Source: Verrucomicrobiota bacterium (GTDB lineage: Bacteria > Verrucomicrobiota > Verrucomicrobiia > Opitutales > Opitutaceae). Taken from it: a DNA stretch of 51,473 nt. The position numbers and the translations under genes were made by a program. Where the stretch lies: contig JAFEGO010000105.1 in NCBI GenBank assembly GCA_018239845.1, positions 1-51,473 of the forward strand. The letters are read 5' to 3'. The notes below the pieces were generated by a model, which did not search any database, was not told where the DNA came from, and saw only the letters and a list, made by a program, of their open reading frames with translations. Of this stretch, positions 35,183 through 44,920 are shown piece by piece. Position 1 is the stretch's first letter, and every line of letters starts with the position of its first letter.

Positions 35183-35388
35183 CACGGCGTTCTGCCCGAG
35201 GCGTTTCCCTTCCCGCCGGCCAGCCCGTGCTCCTAACGGCCCATTATGCAAATGCCGCAAGGGCATAGCAGATTGTCATAAGGCACAGCGGCCTGTCTAT
35301 TAGCTCGCCGATTGTTCGACCAATACGCAAGCGCCCGCTTGCCTTCATCGTTAGCCTCCTAATTATCCGCGCCCTTATCGCTTTTCCG

Positions 35389-35946
35389 ATGCCGCTCTTG
35401 ATGCTCAAAAATCTCCCTCGCTACGAGTGCCTGCTCGAGGCCTCGAAGGAGTTTCCCGACCTTGATCCGTCGGCTACGGAGGTTTTTCTGCATCTGCTGC
35501 GCACGGGCGACGAGGCGTTCCGCGTCGTCGAAACCCATCTGGCCTCCCACGATATCACCCAGGGTGGCTTTGGCGTCCTGATGGCGCTGTGGGGTCGCTG
35601 CCGGGGCAATCAGCCGGGCCGCGACGCCCTGAGCCCCGCGGCGCTCGCCGAGCACACCGGGGTCACCCGCGCGACGATGACCGGCTTGGTCGATACGTTG
35701 GAGCGCGATGGCCTGGTCCGCCGCCACCCTGATCCGGCGGACCGCCGCATGGTGACGGTTGAGCTCACCCGGGAGGGCGAGAGCCTGCTGGAGCGGATTT
35801 TGCCCGAGCACTTCCGCCAGATGGCCTGGCTGATGGCCCCGCTGACCGAGACCGAGCGCAAGACCTTCGTCGGCCTCCTCGCCAAGCTCCTCCAGCGCGC
35901 CGCCGACCCCGCCGAAGCTCCGCTCGCCACGGCCTCCACTCCCTGA
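35389..35946 (+). CDS. MarR-family transcriptional regulator
   Basis: A 185-aa winged-helix regulator. The N-terminal dimerisation helices (about residues 1-60) are followed by the DNA-binding domain (about 85-150), with LAEHTGVTRATMTGLVDTLERDGLVRRHPDPADRRMV, where the DxRxxx wing is intact. C-terminal helices follow. As the first gene of marR-adaptor-RND-TolC it very probably represses that pump and releases it on binding a small molecule. The start could be ATG 35389 or ATG 35401; neither has a Shine-Dalgarno sequence. The adaptor gene starts 46 nt after its stop. Confidence 0.9.
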   Translation: MPLLMLKNLPRYECLLEASKEFPDLDPSATEVFLHLLRTGDEAFRVVETHLASHDITQGGFGVLMALWGRCRGNQPGRDALSPAALAEHTGVTRATMTGLVDTLERDGLVRRHPDPADRRMVTVELTREGESLLERILPEHFRQMAWLMAPLTETERKTFVGLLAKLLQRAADPAEAPLATASTP

Positions 35947-35992
35947 TTTTCCTTAATTCATACCAACCTGTCATTCCCCCCATCCTCCCGTC

Positions 35993-37111
35993 ATGCCTAA
36001 GAAATTTGCCTTCGCCCTTCTCGGCTTCGTCATCGTGCTGCTCGCCCTCGGGCTCGTTAAGCGCGCCCAGATCGTCAAGATTTCCTCCGTGCCGCACGTC
36101 ATGCCGGCGAGCGCGGTGACCTCCTACGAGGCCAAGACCGTCGCCTGGCAGCCCGTGATCAGCGCGATCGGCACGCTCGCGCCGGTGGAGGGCGTGATGC
36201 TCTCGGCCGACGCCGACGGCATCGTGGTCAACATCGCCGCCGACAGCGGCACCTCCGTCAAGGCCGGCGACCTCATCCTCTCCCTCGACACCAGCGTCGA
36301 GGATGCCCAGCTCAAGGCCGCCGAGGCCGCCGCCGAGCTCTCCAAGCTCCAGCACGACCGCGCCGCCGAGCTCATCGGCAAGAACACCATCAGCCAGGCC
36401 GAGCTCGACAACGCCACCGCCCAGCTCAACCAGGCCAACGCCAACGTCGCCGCGCTCAAGGCCACCATCGCGCGCAAGCACGTCCGCGCGCCCTTCGACG
36501 GCCGCGTCGGCATCCGCCTCATCAATGTCGGCCAGTTCGTCTCCCGCGGCCGCGACCTCGTGCCGATCCAGCGCCTCGACCCGATCTATGTGAACTTCAA
36601 CGTGCCGCAGCACGAGATCTCCTCCCTGACGCTCGGCCAGAAGATCAGCGTGACGGTGGACGGCTTTCACCAGCCCTTTGCGGGCAAGATCTCCGCGATC
36701 AATTCCCAGGTCGATCCCGCCACGCGCAACATCGGCGTGCAGGCGCTGATGGCCAATCCCGCCGAGCAGCTCCGCGCCGGCATGTTCGTGCAGGTCGAGG
36801 TCGAGCTGCCGCTCGGGGCGCCGCAGGTCGTGCTGCCCGCGACGGCCATCGCCTACGCGCCCTACGGCAACTCCGTCTATATCATCGAGAACATGAAGGG
36901 CCACGACGGGAAGGAATACCTCGGCGTCCGCCAGCAGATCGTGAAGCTCGGCACCACCCGCGGCGACCTCATCGCCGTCGAGGAGGGCGTCAAGCCGGGC
37001 GAGCAGGTCGTCACCGCCGGCGTCTTCAAGCTCCGCAACGGCTCGCCCGTGCAGGTGAACAACACCGTGCAGCCCGCCGCCAGCTCCAAGCCCAAGCCGG
37101 ATAACACCTGA
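35993..37111 (+). CDS. RND efflux periplasmic adaptor (membrane fusion protein)
   Basis: A 372-aa adaptor. One N-terminal membrane anchor (about residues 4-20) is followed by the lipoyl half VEGVMLSADADGIVVNIAADSGTSVKAGDLIL, a short alpha-hairpin (about 100-155, AEAAAELSKLQHDRAAELI), the second lipoyl half KHVRAPFDGRVGIRLINVGQFV and a beta-barrel domain. A membrane-proximal domain ends the protein (EGVKPGEQVVTAGVFKLRNGSPV). This is the MexA/AcrA layout. It would link the RND pump to the TolC-like channel, both encoded next in line. Confidence 0.92.
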   Translation: MPKKFAFALLGFVIVLLALGLVKRAQIVKISSVPHVMPASAVTSYEAKTVAWQPVISAIGTLAPVEGVMLSADADGIVVNIAADSGTSVKAGDLILSLDTSVEDAQLKAAEAAAELSKLQHDRAAELIGKNTISQAELDNATAQLNQANANVAALKATIARKHVRAPFDGRVGIRLINVGQFVSRGRDLVPIQRLDPIYVNFNVPQHEISSLTLGQKISVTVDGFHQPFAGKISAINSQVDPATRNIGVQALMANPAEQLRAGMFVQVEVELPLGAPQVVLPATAIAYAPYGNSVYIIENMKGHDGKEYLGVRQQIVKLGTTRGDLIAVEEGVKPGEQVVTAGVFKLRNGSPVQVNNTVQPAASSKPKPDNT

Positions 37112-37148
37112 GGTCAGTCCAGCCCTCAACCTCACCTAGGCTACCGCC

Positions 37149-40100
37149 ATGCTATCCAAAAGCTTTACCGACCTGTTCATCCGCAAGCCCGTCATCGCGC
37201 TGGTGGTGAACATCATCATTTTGGTCATCGGCTTGGTGTCCTACACCAAGCTCAACACGCGCCAGTACCCCCGCAGCGACAGCGCGGTGGTCAAGGTCAC
37301 CACCATCTACTTCGGCGCCAGCGCCGACACGGTCCGCGGCTACATCACGACCCAGCTTGAGCGCGTCATCGCGAGCGCCGACGGCATCGACTACATCGAG
37401 TCCTCCAGCGCCGCCGGCCTCAGCACGATCGACGTGTACCTGCGGCTCAACTACGACACCAACGCCGCGCTCGCTCAGATCAGCAGCAAGATCGAGCAGG
37501 TGAAGAGCCAGCTGCCGCCCGAGGCCGAGACGCCGAGCATCAGCGTCGAGACCGCCGACAGCCAGTTCGCCTCCGCCTACCTGAGCTTCTACTCCGACAA
37601 GCTCGATCAGAACCAGATCACCGACTACCTCACCCGCATGGTACAGCCGCGCCTCTCCTCGGTGAAGGGCGTGCAGCGCGCCGATGTGCTTGGCGGCCGC
37701 GTCTTCGCGATGCGCGTCTGGCTCAAGCCCGAGGAGCTCGCCGCCCGCGGCCTCAGCCCCTCCGAGGTCCGCGCCGCGCTCCAGGCCAACAACGCCCTCG
37801 CCGCCGTCGGCTCCACCAAGGGCACCATGCTCAGCGTGAGCCTCGTGGCCAACACCGACCTCAAGAACGTCGATGAATTCCGCAAGCTCGTCGTCGCCCA
37901 GCGCAATGGCACCATCATCCGCCTCTCCGACGTCGCCGACGTCGTCCTCGGCGCCGAGGACTACGATACCGAGGTCAAGTTCGGCGGCCAGACCGCCACC
38001 TTCATGGGCATCTGGGTGCTCCCCACCGAGAGCACCGTCGAGGTCATCAAGCGCGTCCGCGAGGTCCTCCCCGAGATCGAGCGCGCCCTCCCGGCCGGCC
38101 TCCACGTCAAGCTCGCGTACGACGGCACCAAGTACATCGACGACGCGCTGCGCGAGATCCTGGGCACCCTCATCGAGACCCTCGTGATCGTCATGATCGT
38201 GATCTTCCTGTTCATGGGCTCGCTGCGCTCCGTGCTGATCCCGATCATCGCGATGCCGCTCTCGCTCGTCGGCGCACTCTTCCTGATGTACGCCTTCGGG
38301 TTCACCATCAACCTCCTCACGCTGCTCGCGATCGTGCTCGCGGTCGGTATCGTGGTGGACGACGCCATCGTCGTCGTCGAAAACATCGAGCGCCACATCC
38401 GCGAGGGCAAGCCGCCCGTCGAGGCCGCCATCCTCGGCGCCCGCGAGCTGGTCGGCCCCGTCATCTCCATGACGATCACCCTTGCCGCGGTGTACGCGCC
38501 CATCGCCTTCCAGGGCGGCCTGACGGGCGCGCTCTTCCGCGAGTTTGCGATGACGCTCGCCGGCGCCGTCGCGGTTTCCGGCTTCGTGGCCCTCACGCTC
38601 TCGCCGATGATGAGCGCCTACCTCCTCAAGGATCACGATCATGAGGAAGAGGGCCTCAGCGGCCGCATCAACCGTTTCTTCGACGGGGTCCGCGACCGTT
38701 ATGCCCGGATCGTGACTGCCGTCACCGCCACGCGCGAGGATCGCCGCACGCCGTGGAACCTGCTGCTCTGGGCGCTCGTGCTCTGGATTCCCCTCTGGCT
38801 CGTCGTGCTGCTGGCCTTCGCGGTGTTCGCCGGCTTTGCCACGGTGAAGGCGATGCTCCTGCCCATGGCGGGTGCAGCCCTCGGGCTCACCGTGATCGGC
38901 GCCGTGCTGGCCATTGGCTTTGATTTTCTGCTGGGTCGCCGGTACCGCGGCCTCCACCTCGTGCTCATGACGGCGAGCCTGCTCGTCCTGCTGATCGCGC
39001 CGTTCGTGATGTTTGCCCAGAGCGAACTCGCGCCGAAGGAGGACCAGGGTGTGGTGTTCAGCATCCTGCAGTCCGCGCCGACCGCGACCATCGACCAGAA
39101 CATCATCTTCGCGAAGGAAGTGCAGAAGATGTTCGAGACGATTCCCGAGTACGAAAACTCCTTCCAGCTCACCAGCACCAGCTTCGGCTTCTCCGGCGTC
39201 ATCCTGAAGCCGTGGTCCGAGCGCAAGCGTTCCTCGATCCAGATTCAGGACGCGCTGCAGGGCCCGGCGGCCACGGTGGCCGGTCTCAATGTCATCGTCA
39301 CCACGCCCGAGCCGCTGCCTTCGGGCGGCCAGTTCCCCATCGAGTTTGTGATCCGCTCCACGGCCGACCACAGCGAGATGATGGAGTACGCGCAGCAGCT
39401 GGTCCTTTACGCCAACACCGAGGCCAACGCCGGCGGTGGTGCGCCGACCTTCTACTTTGCCGACTCCGACCTGAAGTTCGACCTCCCGCAGGTCGAGATC
39501 CAGATCGACAAGGACAAGGTCGCCTCGATGGGCCTGAATCTCAGCGATGTCGCCCGCGACCTGGGCTCGATGCTCGGCGGCGGTTACGTCAACCGCTTCG
39601 TCAACGACGGCCAGAGCTACCGCGTCATCCCGCAGGTGGAGCGCGGCCAGCGCCTCAATGCCAACCAGCTGCTCGACTACCATGTCCGCGGCCCTGATGG
39701 CACGCTCATCCCGCTCTCCACCATCGCCACGCTCAAGCACACGGTGCAGCCGCGGTCGCTCAACCGCTTCCAGCAGCTCAACTCGGTCAAGATCACCGGC
39801 GTCGGTCCCAGCATCGACCTCGCGCTGAAGAAGCTCGAGGCCAAGGCCGCGGAGATCCTGCCGCCCGGCTACTCGATCGACTACGGCGGCCAGTCGCGCC
39901 AGCTGCGCACCGAGGGCAACGCCCTCTGGATGGCCCTCGGCATGGCGGGCCTGCTCATCTTCCTCGTGCTCGCGGCGCAGTTCAACAGCTTCCGCGATCC
40001 CTGCATCATCCTGTTCGGCTCCGTGCCGCTGGCCATCGTCGGCGCCTTGCTGCCGATCTTCCTTTGGAAGACCTCGCTCAATATCTACTCCCAGATCGGT

Positions 40101-40469
40101 CTCATCACGCTGGTCGGCCTGATCGCGAAGAACGGCATCCTCATCGTCGAGTTTGCCAACTCGCTCCAGGACGAGGGTGTCGCCAAGGTTGAGGCCATCC
40201 GCCGCGCCGCCGCGACCCGTCTCCGCCCCGTGCTGATGACGTCCGCCGCCACGGTCTTCGGTCACTTGATGCTGATCTTCGTCACCGGCCCCGGTGCCGC
40301 CGCGCGTAACAGCATCGGCTGGGTCCTCGTCGTGGGTATGGCCGTGGGTACTTTCTTCACCCTGTTTGTCATTCCCGCGTTCTACATTCTTATTGCTCGC
40401 GATCACTCGAAGGACCGTCACGCCGCGCCCGCCGCCGGACACGCCGCCGTTCCTTCGCCCGCCAAATAA
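37149..40469 (+). CDS. RND multidrug efflux permease (HAE1 type) with extra membrane segments
   Basis: A 1106-aa inner-membrane pump. It has the HAE1 order: TM1 (about 12-30), porter loop, TM2-6, a second half with TM7, porter loop and TM8-12. The proton-relay pair is present in TM4 (VGIVVDDAIVVVENIERHI) and the Lys in TM10 (TLVGLIAKNGILIVEFANSL). It is 50-70 residues longer than usual. Most of the excess lies at about 534-619, where two additional hydrophobic stretches (LLLWALVLWIPLWLVVLL and AGAALGLTVIGAVLAIG) precede TM7. The even number would keep the topology. The adaptor gene lies 37 nt upstream and tolC 10 nt downstream. Confidence 0.94.
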   Translation: MLSKSFTDLFIRKPVIALVVNIIILVIGLVSYTKLNTRQYPRSDSAVVKVTTIYFGASADTVRGYITTQLERVIASADGIDYIESSSAAGLSTIDVYLRLNYDTNAALAQISSKIEQVKSQLPPEAETPSISVETADSQFASAYLSFYSDKLDQNQITDYLTRMVQPRLSSVKGVQRADVLGGRVFAMRVWLKPEELAARGLSPSEVRAALQANNALAAVGSTKGTMLSVSLVANTDLKNVDEFRKLVVAQRNGTIIRLSDVADVVLGAEDYDTEVKFGGQTATFMGIWVLPTESTVEVIKRVREVLPEIERALPAGLHVKLAYDGTKYIDDALREILGTLIETLVIVMIVIFLFMGSLRSVLIPIIAMPLSLVGALFLMYAFGFTINLLTLLAIVLAVGIVVDDAIVVVENIERHIREGKPPVEAAILGARELVGPVISMTITLAAVYAPIAFQGGLTGALFREFAMTLAGAVAVSGFVALTLSPMMSAYLLKDHDHEEEGLSGRINRFFDGVRDRYARIVTAVTATREDRRTPWNLLLWALVLWIPLWLVVLLAFAVFAGFATVKAMLLPMAGAALGLTVIGAVLAIGFDFLLGRRYRGLHLVLMTASLLVLLIAPFVMFAQSELAPKEDQGVVFSILQSAPTATIDQNIIFAKEVQKMFETIPEYENSFQLTSTSFGFSGVILKPWSERKRSSIQIQDALQGPAATVAGLNVIVTTPEPLPSGGQFPIEFVIRSTADHSEMMEYAQQLVLYANTEANAGGGAPTFYFADSDLKFDLPQVEIQIDKDKVASMGLNLSDVARDLGSMLGGGYVNRFVNDGQSYRVIPQVERGQRLNANQLLDYHVRGPDGTLIPLSTIATLKHTVQPRSLNRFQQLNSVKITGVGPSIDLALKKLEAKAAEILPPGYSIDYGGQSRQLRTEGNALWMALGMAGLLIFLVLAAQFNSFRDPCIILFGSVPLAIVGALLPIFLWKTSLNIYSQIGLITLVGLIAKNGILIVEFANSLQDEGVAKVEAIRRAAATRLRPVLMTSAATVFGHLMLIFVTGPGAAARNSIGWVLVVGMAVGTFFTLFVIPAFYILIARDHSKDRHAAPAAGHAAVPSPAK

Positions 40470-40479
40470 TCTCTCCCTC

Positions 40480-41820
40480 ATGAAATCAGCCCGCCTCTCC
40501 CTCGCCACGGCCTCCCTGGCCCTGTTCGCCTTGGCTGCCCCGTTGCGCGCCGCCCCGGCGCCGCAGCAGGCCGTGCCCGACCAGCTCGACCTCAAGACCG
40601 CGATCAGCTACGCCCTTGAGAATAACTTCGACATCCGCCAGGCGCGTGAGCGCATCCGCCAGCAGGAAGGCGTGGTGGTCGAGGTCCGTTCCCGCGAGAT
40701 CCCCAATGTGGGCGCCTCCGGCAGCTACCAGTACAACGACAAGGACATCACCACCACCGCGCCGGCCAGCGACCGGGTGCTCGACATCAGCGTCACCGCG
40801 ACGCAGGTGCTGTACGCCGGCGGCGGTGTCCGCTCCTCCGTCAAGAGCGCCGAGCTGGCCCGCCAGGCCGCCGAGCTCGAGATGAAGGCCGCCATCAACA
40901 ACGCCATCCTCCAGGTGCGCACGAAGTTCTACGACATCCTCCTCGCCCGCGAGAAGATCAAGGTGCAGGAGCAGAACGTCGAGCTGCTCAAGTCCCAGCT
41001 GCAAAACGCCACCGACCGCTTCAACGCGGGCACCACGTCCAGCTTTGAGAAGCTCCGCGCCGAGGTCGCCCTGGCCAACGGCCAGGTGCCGCTGATCACC
41101 GCGCGCAACGAGTTCCGCATCGCCATCGAGGATATGCGCCGGCTGCTGGGCTACACCAACACCGCCACTGAGAACCTGCGCAAGGTCCCGGAGTTCGTCG
41201 GCACGCTCGATTACAATGTTGTGAACTATGACCTCCAGTCCGCGCTCAACTCCGCGCACAACACGCGTCCGGAAATCCAGCGGCTCGAGAAGCTCGTCCA
41301 ATCCGGCGAGCAGGGCGTCATCGCGGCGAAGTCCAACTATCAGCCGAATCTCCAGGCCTTTGGCGGCTGGCAGTACCGCCGCGGCTGGGGCAGCCCCGGC
41401 CTCGACGGGCACGACGGCTTCCTCGTCGGCCTCCAGTCCCAGTGGAATATCTTCGACGGCAACGCCACCCGCGGCCGCGTCATCCAGGCCCGCTCGCAGG
41501 TCGAGCAGTCCAAGCTCGCCAGCAGCGAGCAGATGCTCGCGATCGACGTCGAGGTGCGCCGCGCGTTCTCCTCCCTCCAGGAGGCCGCCGAGCTGGCCGA
41601 CGCCTCCCAGAAGGTCGTTGCCCAGGCCGATGAGGCCCTCCGTCTCGCCAACGCCCGCTACACCGCCGGCACGGCCACCCAGCTCGATGTGCTCACCTCG
41701 CAGGTTGACCTGACGACGGCGCGCACCAACCAGCTGCAGGCCTACTACGGATACAATGTCGCCGTCGCCAACCTGCGGCAGGCGATGGGGCTGAACGACG
41801 AGTTCGTCTCCCTGCAGTAA
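40480..41820 (+). CDS. TolC-family outer-membrane efflux protein
   Basis: A 446-aa protein with a signal peptide (MKSARLSLATASLALFALAA, cleavage after RAA) and two OEP repeats (about residues 40-225 and 245-440). The repeats are typical alpha-helical barrel segments: LKTAISYALENNFDIRQARERIRQQEG at the start of the first and NSAHNTRPEIQRLEKLVQSGEQG at the start of the second. It would trimerise into the channel of the RND pump encoded 10 nt upstream. The start is set at the signal peptide, as the upstream part of the frame overlaps the pump gene. Confidence 0.93.
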   Translation: MKSARLSLATASLALFALAAPLRAAPAPQQAVPDQLDLKTAISYALENNFDIRQARERIRQQEGVVVEVRSREIPNVGASGSYQYNDKDITTTAPASDRVLDISVTATQVLYAGGGVRSSVKSAELARQAAELEMKAAINNAILQVRTKFYDILLAREKIKVQEQNVELLKSQLQNATDRFNAGTTSSFEKLRAEVALANGQVPLITARNEFRIAIEDMRRLLGYTNTATENLRKVPEFVGTLDYNVVNYDLQSALNSAHNTRPEIQRLEKLVQSGEQGVIAAKSNYQPNLQAFGGWQYRRGWGSPGLDGHDGFLVGLQSQWNIFDGNATRGRVIQARSQVEQSKLASSEQMLAIDVEVRRAFSSLQEAAELADASQKVVAQADEALRLANARYTAGTATQLDVLTSQVDLTTARTNQLQAYYGYNVAVANLRQAMGLNDEFVSLQ

Positions 41821-41917
41821 GCCGGGCCGGGGATTGGACGCAGGGCGGGGCGTTCAATCATTTTTTCAATTCTCCGGCTCGCAACCCGCTGCGGCTCATG
41901 ATGTCTCATCCCCGCTC

Positions 41918-44854
41918 ATGAAACCTGTCCGGGTCCTTCTCATCGCTGGTGGCGTCCTCCTCGTGGTCGCGCTGGTGGCCGTCGCGGCCGCCTTAAACTC
42001 CGGCGTGCAGACATGGGGTGCGCGCAAGGCCCTGGCGGGCCAGCCAGGCCTCAAGGCCACGCTGGGCGCCGTCTCCGCGGGCCTGCAGCGCGTGAAGGTA
42101 ACCGATCTCCGCGTCGAGTCCGGCGGGGCCATCCTGACGCTCCCCTCGCTGGAGGCCGAGCTGCCGGTGGTCACCGCCGCCGTGAGCAAACGCGCCGAGG
42201 TGCGCTCGCTGCGCGCCCGGGGCTGGACGCTGGATCTTACCCACGCGGCCGGGGCGGGGGTTACGCCGGCCAATCCGGAGGTCGCGGCCGCTGCCGCCGC
42301 TCCGCTTTTTCAGGGCGCCATTGCCCGGATCGAGTTGCCCGTCGGCGTCACGATAGCCGACGTCGATCTCGCGGGCGAGGTGCTCATGCCCGGCCTGCCC
42401 GGTCATCCTCCGGCGCGCATCAAGGTCACGCTGCGGGGCGGCGGTCTCGGCGTGGGGCGCGATGGGAAATTTGGCTTCGATCTCACCGGGGCGACCGAGG
42501 ATGGCGGCGCGCTGACGCTGCACGGCGACATCGTGGCCGCCATGGATACGCCGCAGACCTTCGGCCGGTTCAGCGTTGCGACGACCGCGGCGGTCAGCGG
42601 CCCCCGTTTCCCGCAGGGCGTGAAATTGGATGCCCAGCTGGCGGCCGCCCGCACCGCCGGCGGGGAGACCTACCAGCTCACGCTGGCGGGCAACGGCAAG
42701 AATCTCGCCGATATCCAGGCCAATTTCACCACCGCGGGTGCGAAGCTCGCCGGCCGGTGGAAGCTCGATCTGCGCGACACCGATCTCGCGCCGTTTGCCC
42801 TGGGCCGCGAGCTGCCGGCGTTCACCGCGGCGGGCGAGGGGAGCTTTGAGACCGATGCGTCCTTTGCCGAGGTGCATGCCGCCGGCCGCCTCCAGGTATC
42901 GGCCGACCGCTTGCAGGTGATCCGCCCCGAGCTCGGTGCGATGGGCGCGGTGACGGTCGCCGCGGATTTCGACCTGCTGCAGCACGGCGACTCCGTCCGC
43001 GTCGAGCGGCTCAATGCCTCGCTCGCCGGGGCGAAGCCCGTGCTCAATGCCCACGCCCTGCAGGCCTTCGAGTTCAACGTCCGCACCGGCGCCCTCAGCC
43101 TCGCCGATCCCGCGCAGGACCTGCTGTGGCTGTCCCTGCAGGGCGTGCCGCTTGCCTGGGTCCGCCCGTTCACCGGCGACCTCGCGGTCACCGGTGGCGA
43201 CCTGCGGGGCGAAGTCGCGGCCAGCGCGCAGGGCGGCGGCCTCGCGCTCCACTCCAAGTCGCCGCTCGCCGTCAGCCAGCTCGGTATCGCCCGGGCGGGT
43301 ACGCCTTTGCTGCGCGGGGTGGATCTCACCGCGGGTTTCGCGGCCGACTACGCTCCGCAGGGCTGGCAGGTGAGCGTGACGGATTTTGCCACGCAGGCCG
43401 GCGGCGCACCGCTGCTCTCGCTCGAGCTCAAGGCCGGGCGGCTCGCTGGCAAGGATCAGCCGGTGAAGGCCACCGGCAAGTGGAGTCTCAATCTCCCCAC
43501 CGCGCTCGCCCAGCCCGTCTGCGCCGCGCCGCTCCAGCTCGCCAGCGGCACCGCCGCGGGGGATTTCACCGCGAGCATCACGCCCGAGGCGCAGCAGATC
43601 CAGGCCAAGGTGACGCTGACCAACCTCGTTGCCGCCACGAAGGAGGCGCTGCCCGCCGTCTCGGCCGAGCTGCGCGCGGATGTGGATCGCGCGGGCAAGG
43701 TGACTTTCAATCTTCCCCTGCTGTTTGAGCGTGCGGGCCGCAAGTCCGACCTCCTGGTGGCGGGCACGGTGGCCGCGAGCCCCGCGGGGCTCGCGCTCGA
43801 CGCGCGGGTGGCGAGCGACCTCCTCGTCCTCGACGACGTCAAGCTCCTCGGCGCCCCGGCGGCGGCCGGCACGCCCGCGGCGCCGGTGGGACCGGTGGCG
43901 GGTCCCGATCCGCTGCCCTTCTGGCAGGGCCTGAGCGGTCAGGTTTCGCTCACGCTGAAGCAGGTCGTTTACACCGATCAGTTCAAGATCAGCAACGTCA
44001 CCGGTACGCTGCGGGTGGGCGAGGGGGCCGTGAAGCTCGAAGGGCTGCAGGCGGCCTTCGGCACGGACAGCGACCTCAAGCTCGACGCCGGCGTGACGTT
44101 TACGCCCAAGACGCCCGCGCCCTATGCGCTGGCTGCCGATCTCTCCGTGCTGAATTTCGACGCCGCGCCCGCCTTTCGCGCCGTGGCCCCGGCCAAGCTC
44201 CCGACGATCGAGGGCCGCATCAACGTCACCAGCCACATCGCCGGCGGCGGCCGCAATCTCGGTGACCTCGCCGACCGCGCGCACGGCGATTTCGAGCTGA
44301 CGAGCAAGGCCGGCCTCTTCCGCGTCTTGAATTCGGACATCTCCGACAAGGTGCAGAAGACGCAGTCCACCGTCGCCGCCATCGGCAGTTTCCTCGGCTC
44401 GATGACCGGCAAGAAGGAGTCCGACAATCCGGTCAACAAGGGCCAGAAACTCGTCGAGATCACCAAGGCCCTCTCCGAGATCCCCTTCGACCAGCTCAGC
44501 GTGACCGCCACGCGCGATCCGTCGCTCAACCTCGTGCTGAAGGATTTCACCCTGATCTCGCCGGAAGTGCGCATCGGCGGCACCGGGCAGGTCAGCTACG
44601 TCGCGGGCACGCCGCTGCTCGAGCAGCCGCTCAAGCTCGAGCTCACCCTCGCGACCCGCGGCAAGCTCGGCGACAAGATGAAGGGCGCCGGCCTGCTCGA
44701 TACGAAAACCGACAACCTGGGCTACAGCCCGTTCATCATCCCGTTCCGGATCGGCGGCACGCTCGCCGCGACCGACACCTCCGACCTGAGCAAAGCCTTC
44801 CTCAATTCTCTCCTGGAGAAACCCGGCCTGCTCGACTCCCTCTTCGGCAAGTAG
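41918..44854 (+). CDS. AsmA-like large membrane-anchored protein
   Basis: A 978-aa protein with a single N-terminal membrane anchor (MKPVRVLLIAGGVLLVVALV) and a very long periplasmic part built of repeated beta-strand segments. It carries AsmA-type features: the late segment GRINVTSHIAGGGRNLGDLA (near 765-785), GDFELTSKAGLFRVLN and the terminal block VRIGGTGQVSYVAGTPLLEQPLKLEL. AsmA-like and related bridge proteins are thought to move or organise phospholipids between the membranes; that is known for some relatives, and inferred here. It begins 97 nt after the tolC stop, so it may be separately transcribed. I choose the start at the membrane anchor. Confidence 0.8.
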   Translation: MKPVRVLLIAGGVLLVVALVAVAAALNSGVQTWGARKALAGQPGLKATLGAVSAGLQRVKVTDLRVESGGAILTLPSLEAELPVVTAAVSKRAEVRSLRARGWTLDLTHAAGAGVTPANPEVAAAAAAPLFQGAIARIELPVGVTIADVDLAGEVLMPGLPGHPPARIKVTLRGGGLGVGRDGKFGFDLTGATEDGGALTLHGDIVAAMDTPQTFGRFSVATTAAVSGPRFPQGVKLDAQLAAARTAGGETYQLTLAGNGKNLADIQANFTTAGAKLAGRWKLDLRDTDLAPFALGRELPAFTAAGEGSFETDASFAEVHAAGRLQVSADRLQVIRPELGAMGAVTVAADFDLLQHGDSVRVERLNASLAGAKPVLNAHALQAFEFNVRTGALSLADPAQDLLWLSLQGVPLAWVRPFTGDLAVTGGDLRGEVAASAQGGGLALHSKSPLAVSQLGIARAGTPLLRGVDLTAGFAADYAPQGWQVSVTDFATQAGGAPLLSLELKAGRLAGKDQPVKATGKWSLNLPTALAQPVCAAPLQLASGTAAGDFTASITPEAQQIQAKVTLTNLVAATKEALPAVSAELRADVDRAGKVTFNLPLLFERAGRKSDLLVAGTVAASPAGLALDARVASDLLVLDDVKLLGAPAAAGTPAAPVGPVAGPDPLPFWQGLSGQVSLTLKQVVYTDQFKISNVTGTLRVGEGAVKLEGLQAAFGTDSDLKLDAGVTFTPKTPAPYALAADLSVLNFDAAPAFRAVAPAKLPTIEGRINVTSHIAGGGRNLGDLADRAHGDFELTSKAGLFRVLNSDISDKVQKTQSTVAAIGSFLGSMTGKKESDNPVNKGQKLVEITKALSEIPFDQLSVTATRDPSLNLVLKDFTLISPEVRIGGTGQVSYVAGTPLLEQPLKLELTLATRGKLGDKMKGAGLLDTKTDNLGYSPFIIPFRIGGTLAATDTSDLSKAFLNSLLEKPGLLDSLFGK

Positions 44855-44920
44855 CGCCCCGGCGCAGATGCAGCCTTGCACTGGCTGCGCGCAGAGCACA
44901 AATCCTGCTCTGTCCACCCC

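Larger units (their letters stand above)
35028..35388. other. Gene-free 361-nt region: hairpins, palindrome and promoter ahead of marR
   Basis: No credible coding frame is visible. It holds, in order, an AT-rich hairpin after tkt, seven T at about 35084, a perfect 13-bp palindrome (35107-35135), a promoter-like pair (35154-35182) and a leader of about 200 nt to marR. A third TGTTCGA half site of the palindrome recurs near 35313. Confidence 0.6.

Noticed and set aside
37152..40595. A 1147-codon open frame on the minus strand opposite the RND pump (and similar long antisense frames opposite infB, the AsmA-like gene and recN)
   Set aside because: The translations are low-complexity, rich in Arg, Gly, Asp and His, and mirror codon bias of the real gene in a GC-rich genome. 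The plus-strand genes have full family motifs.
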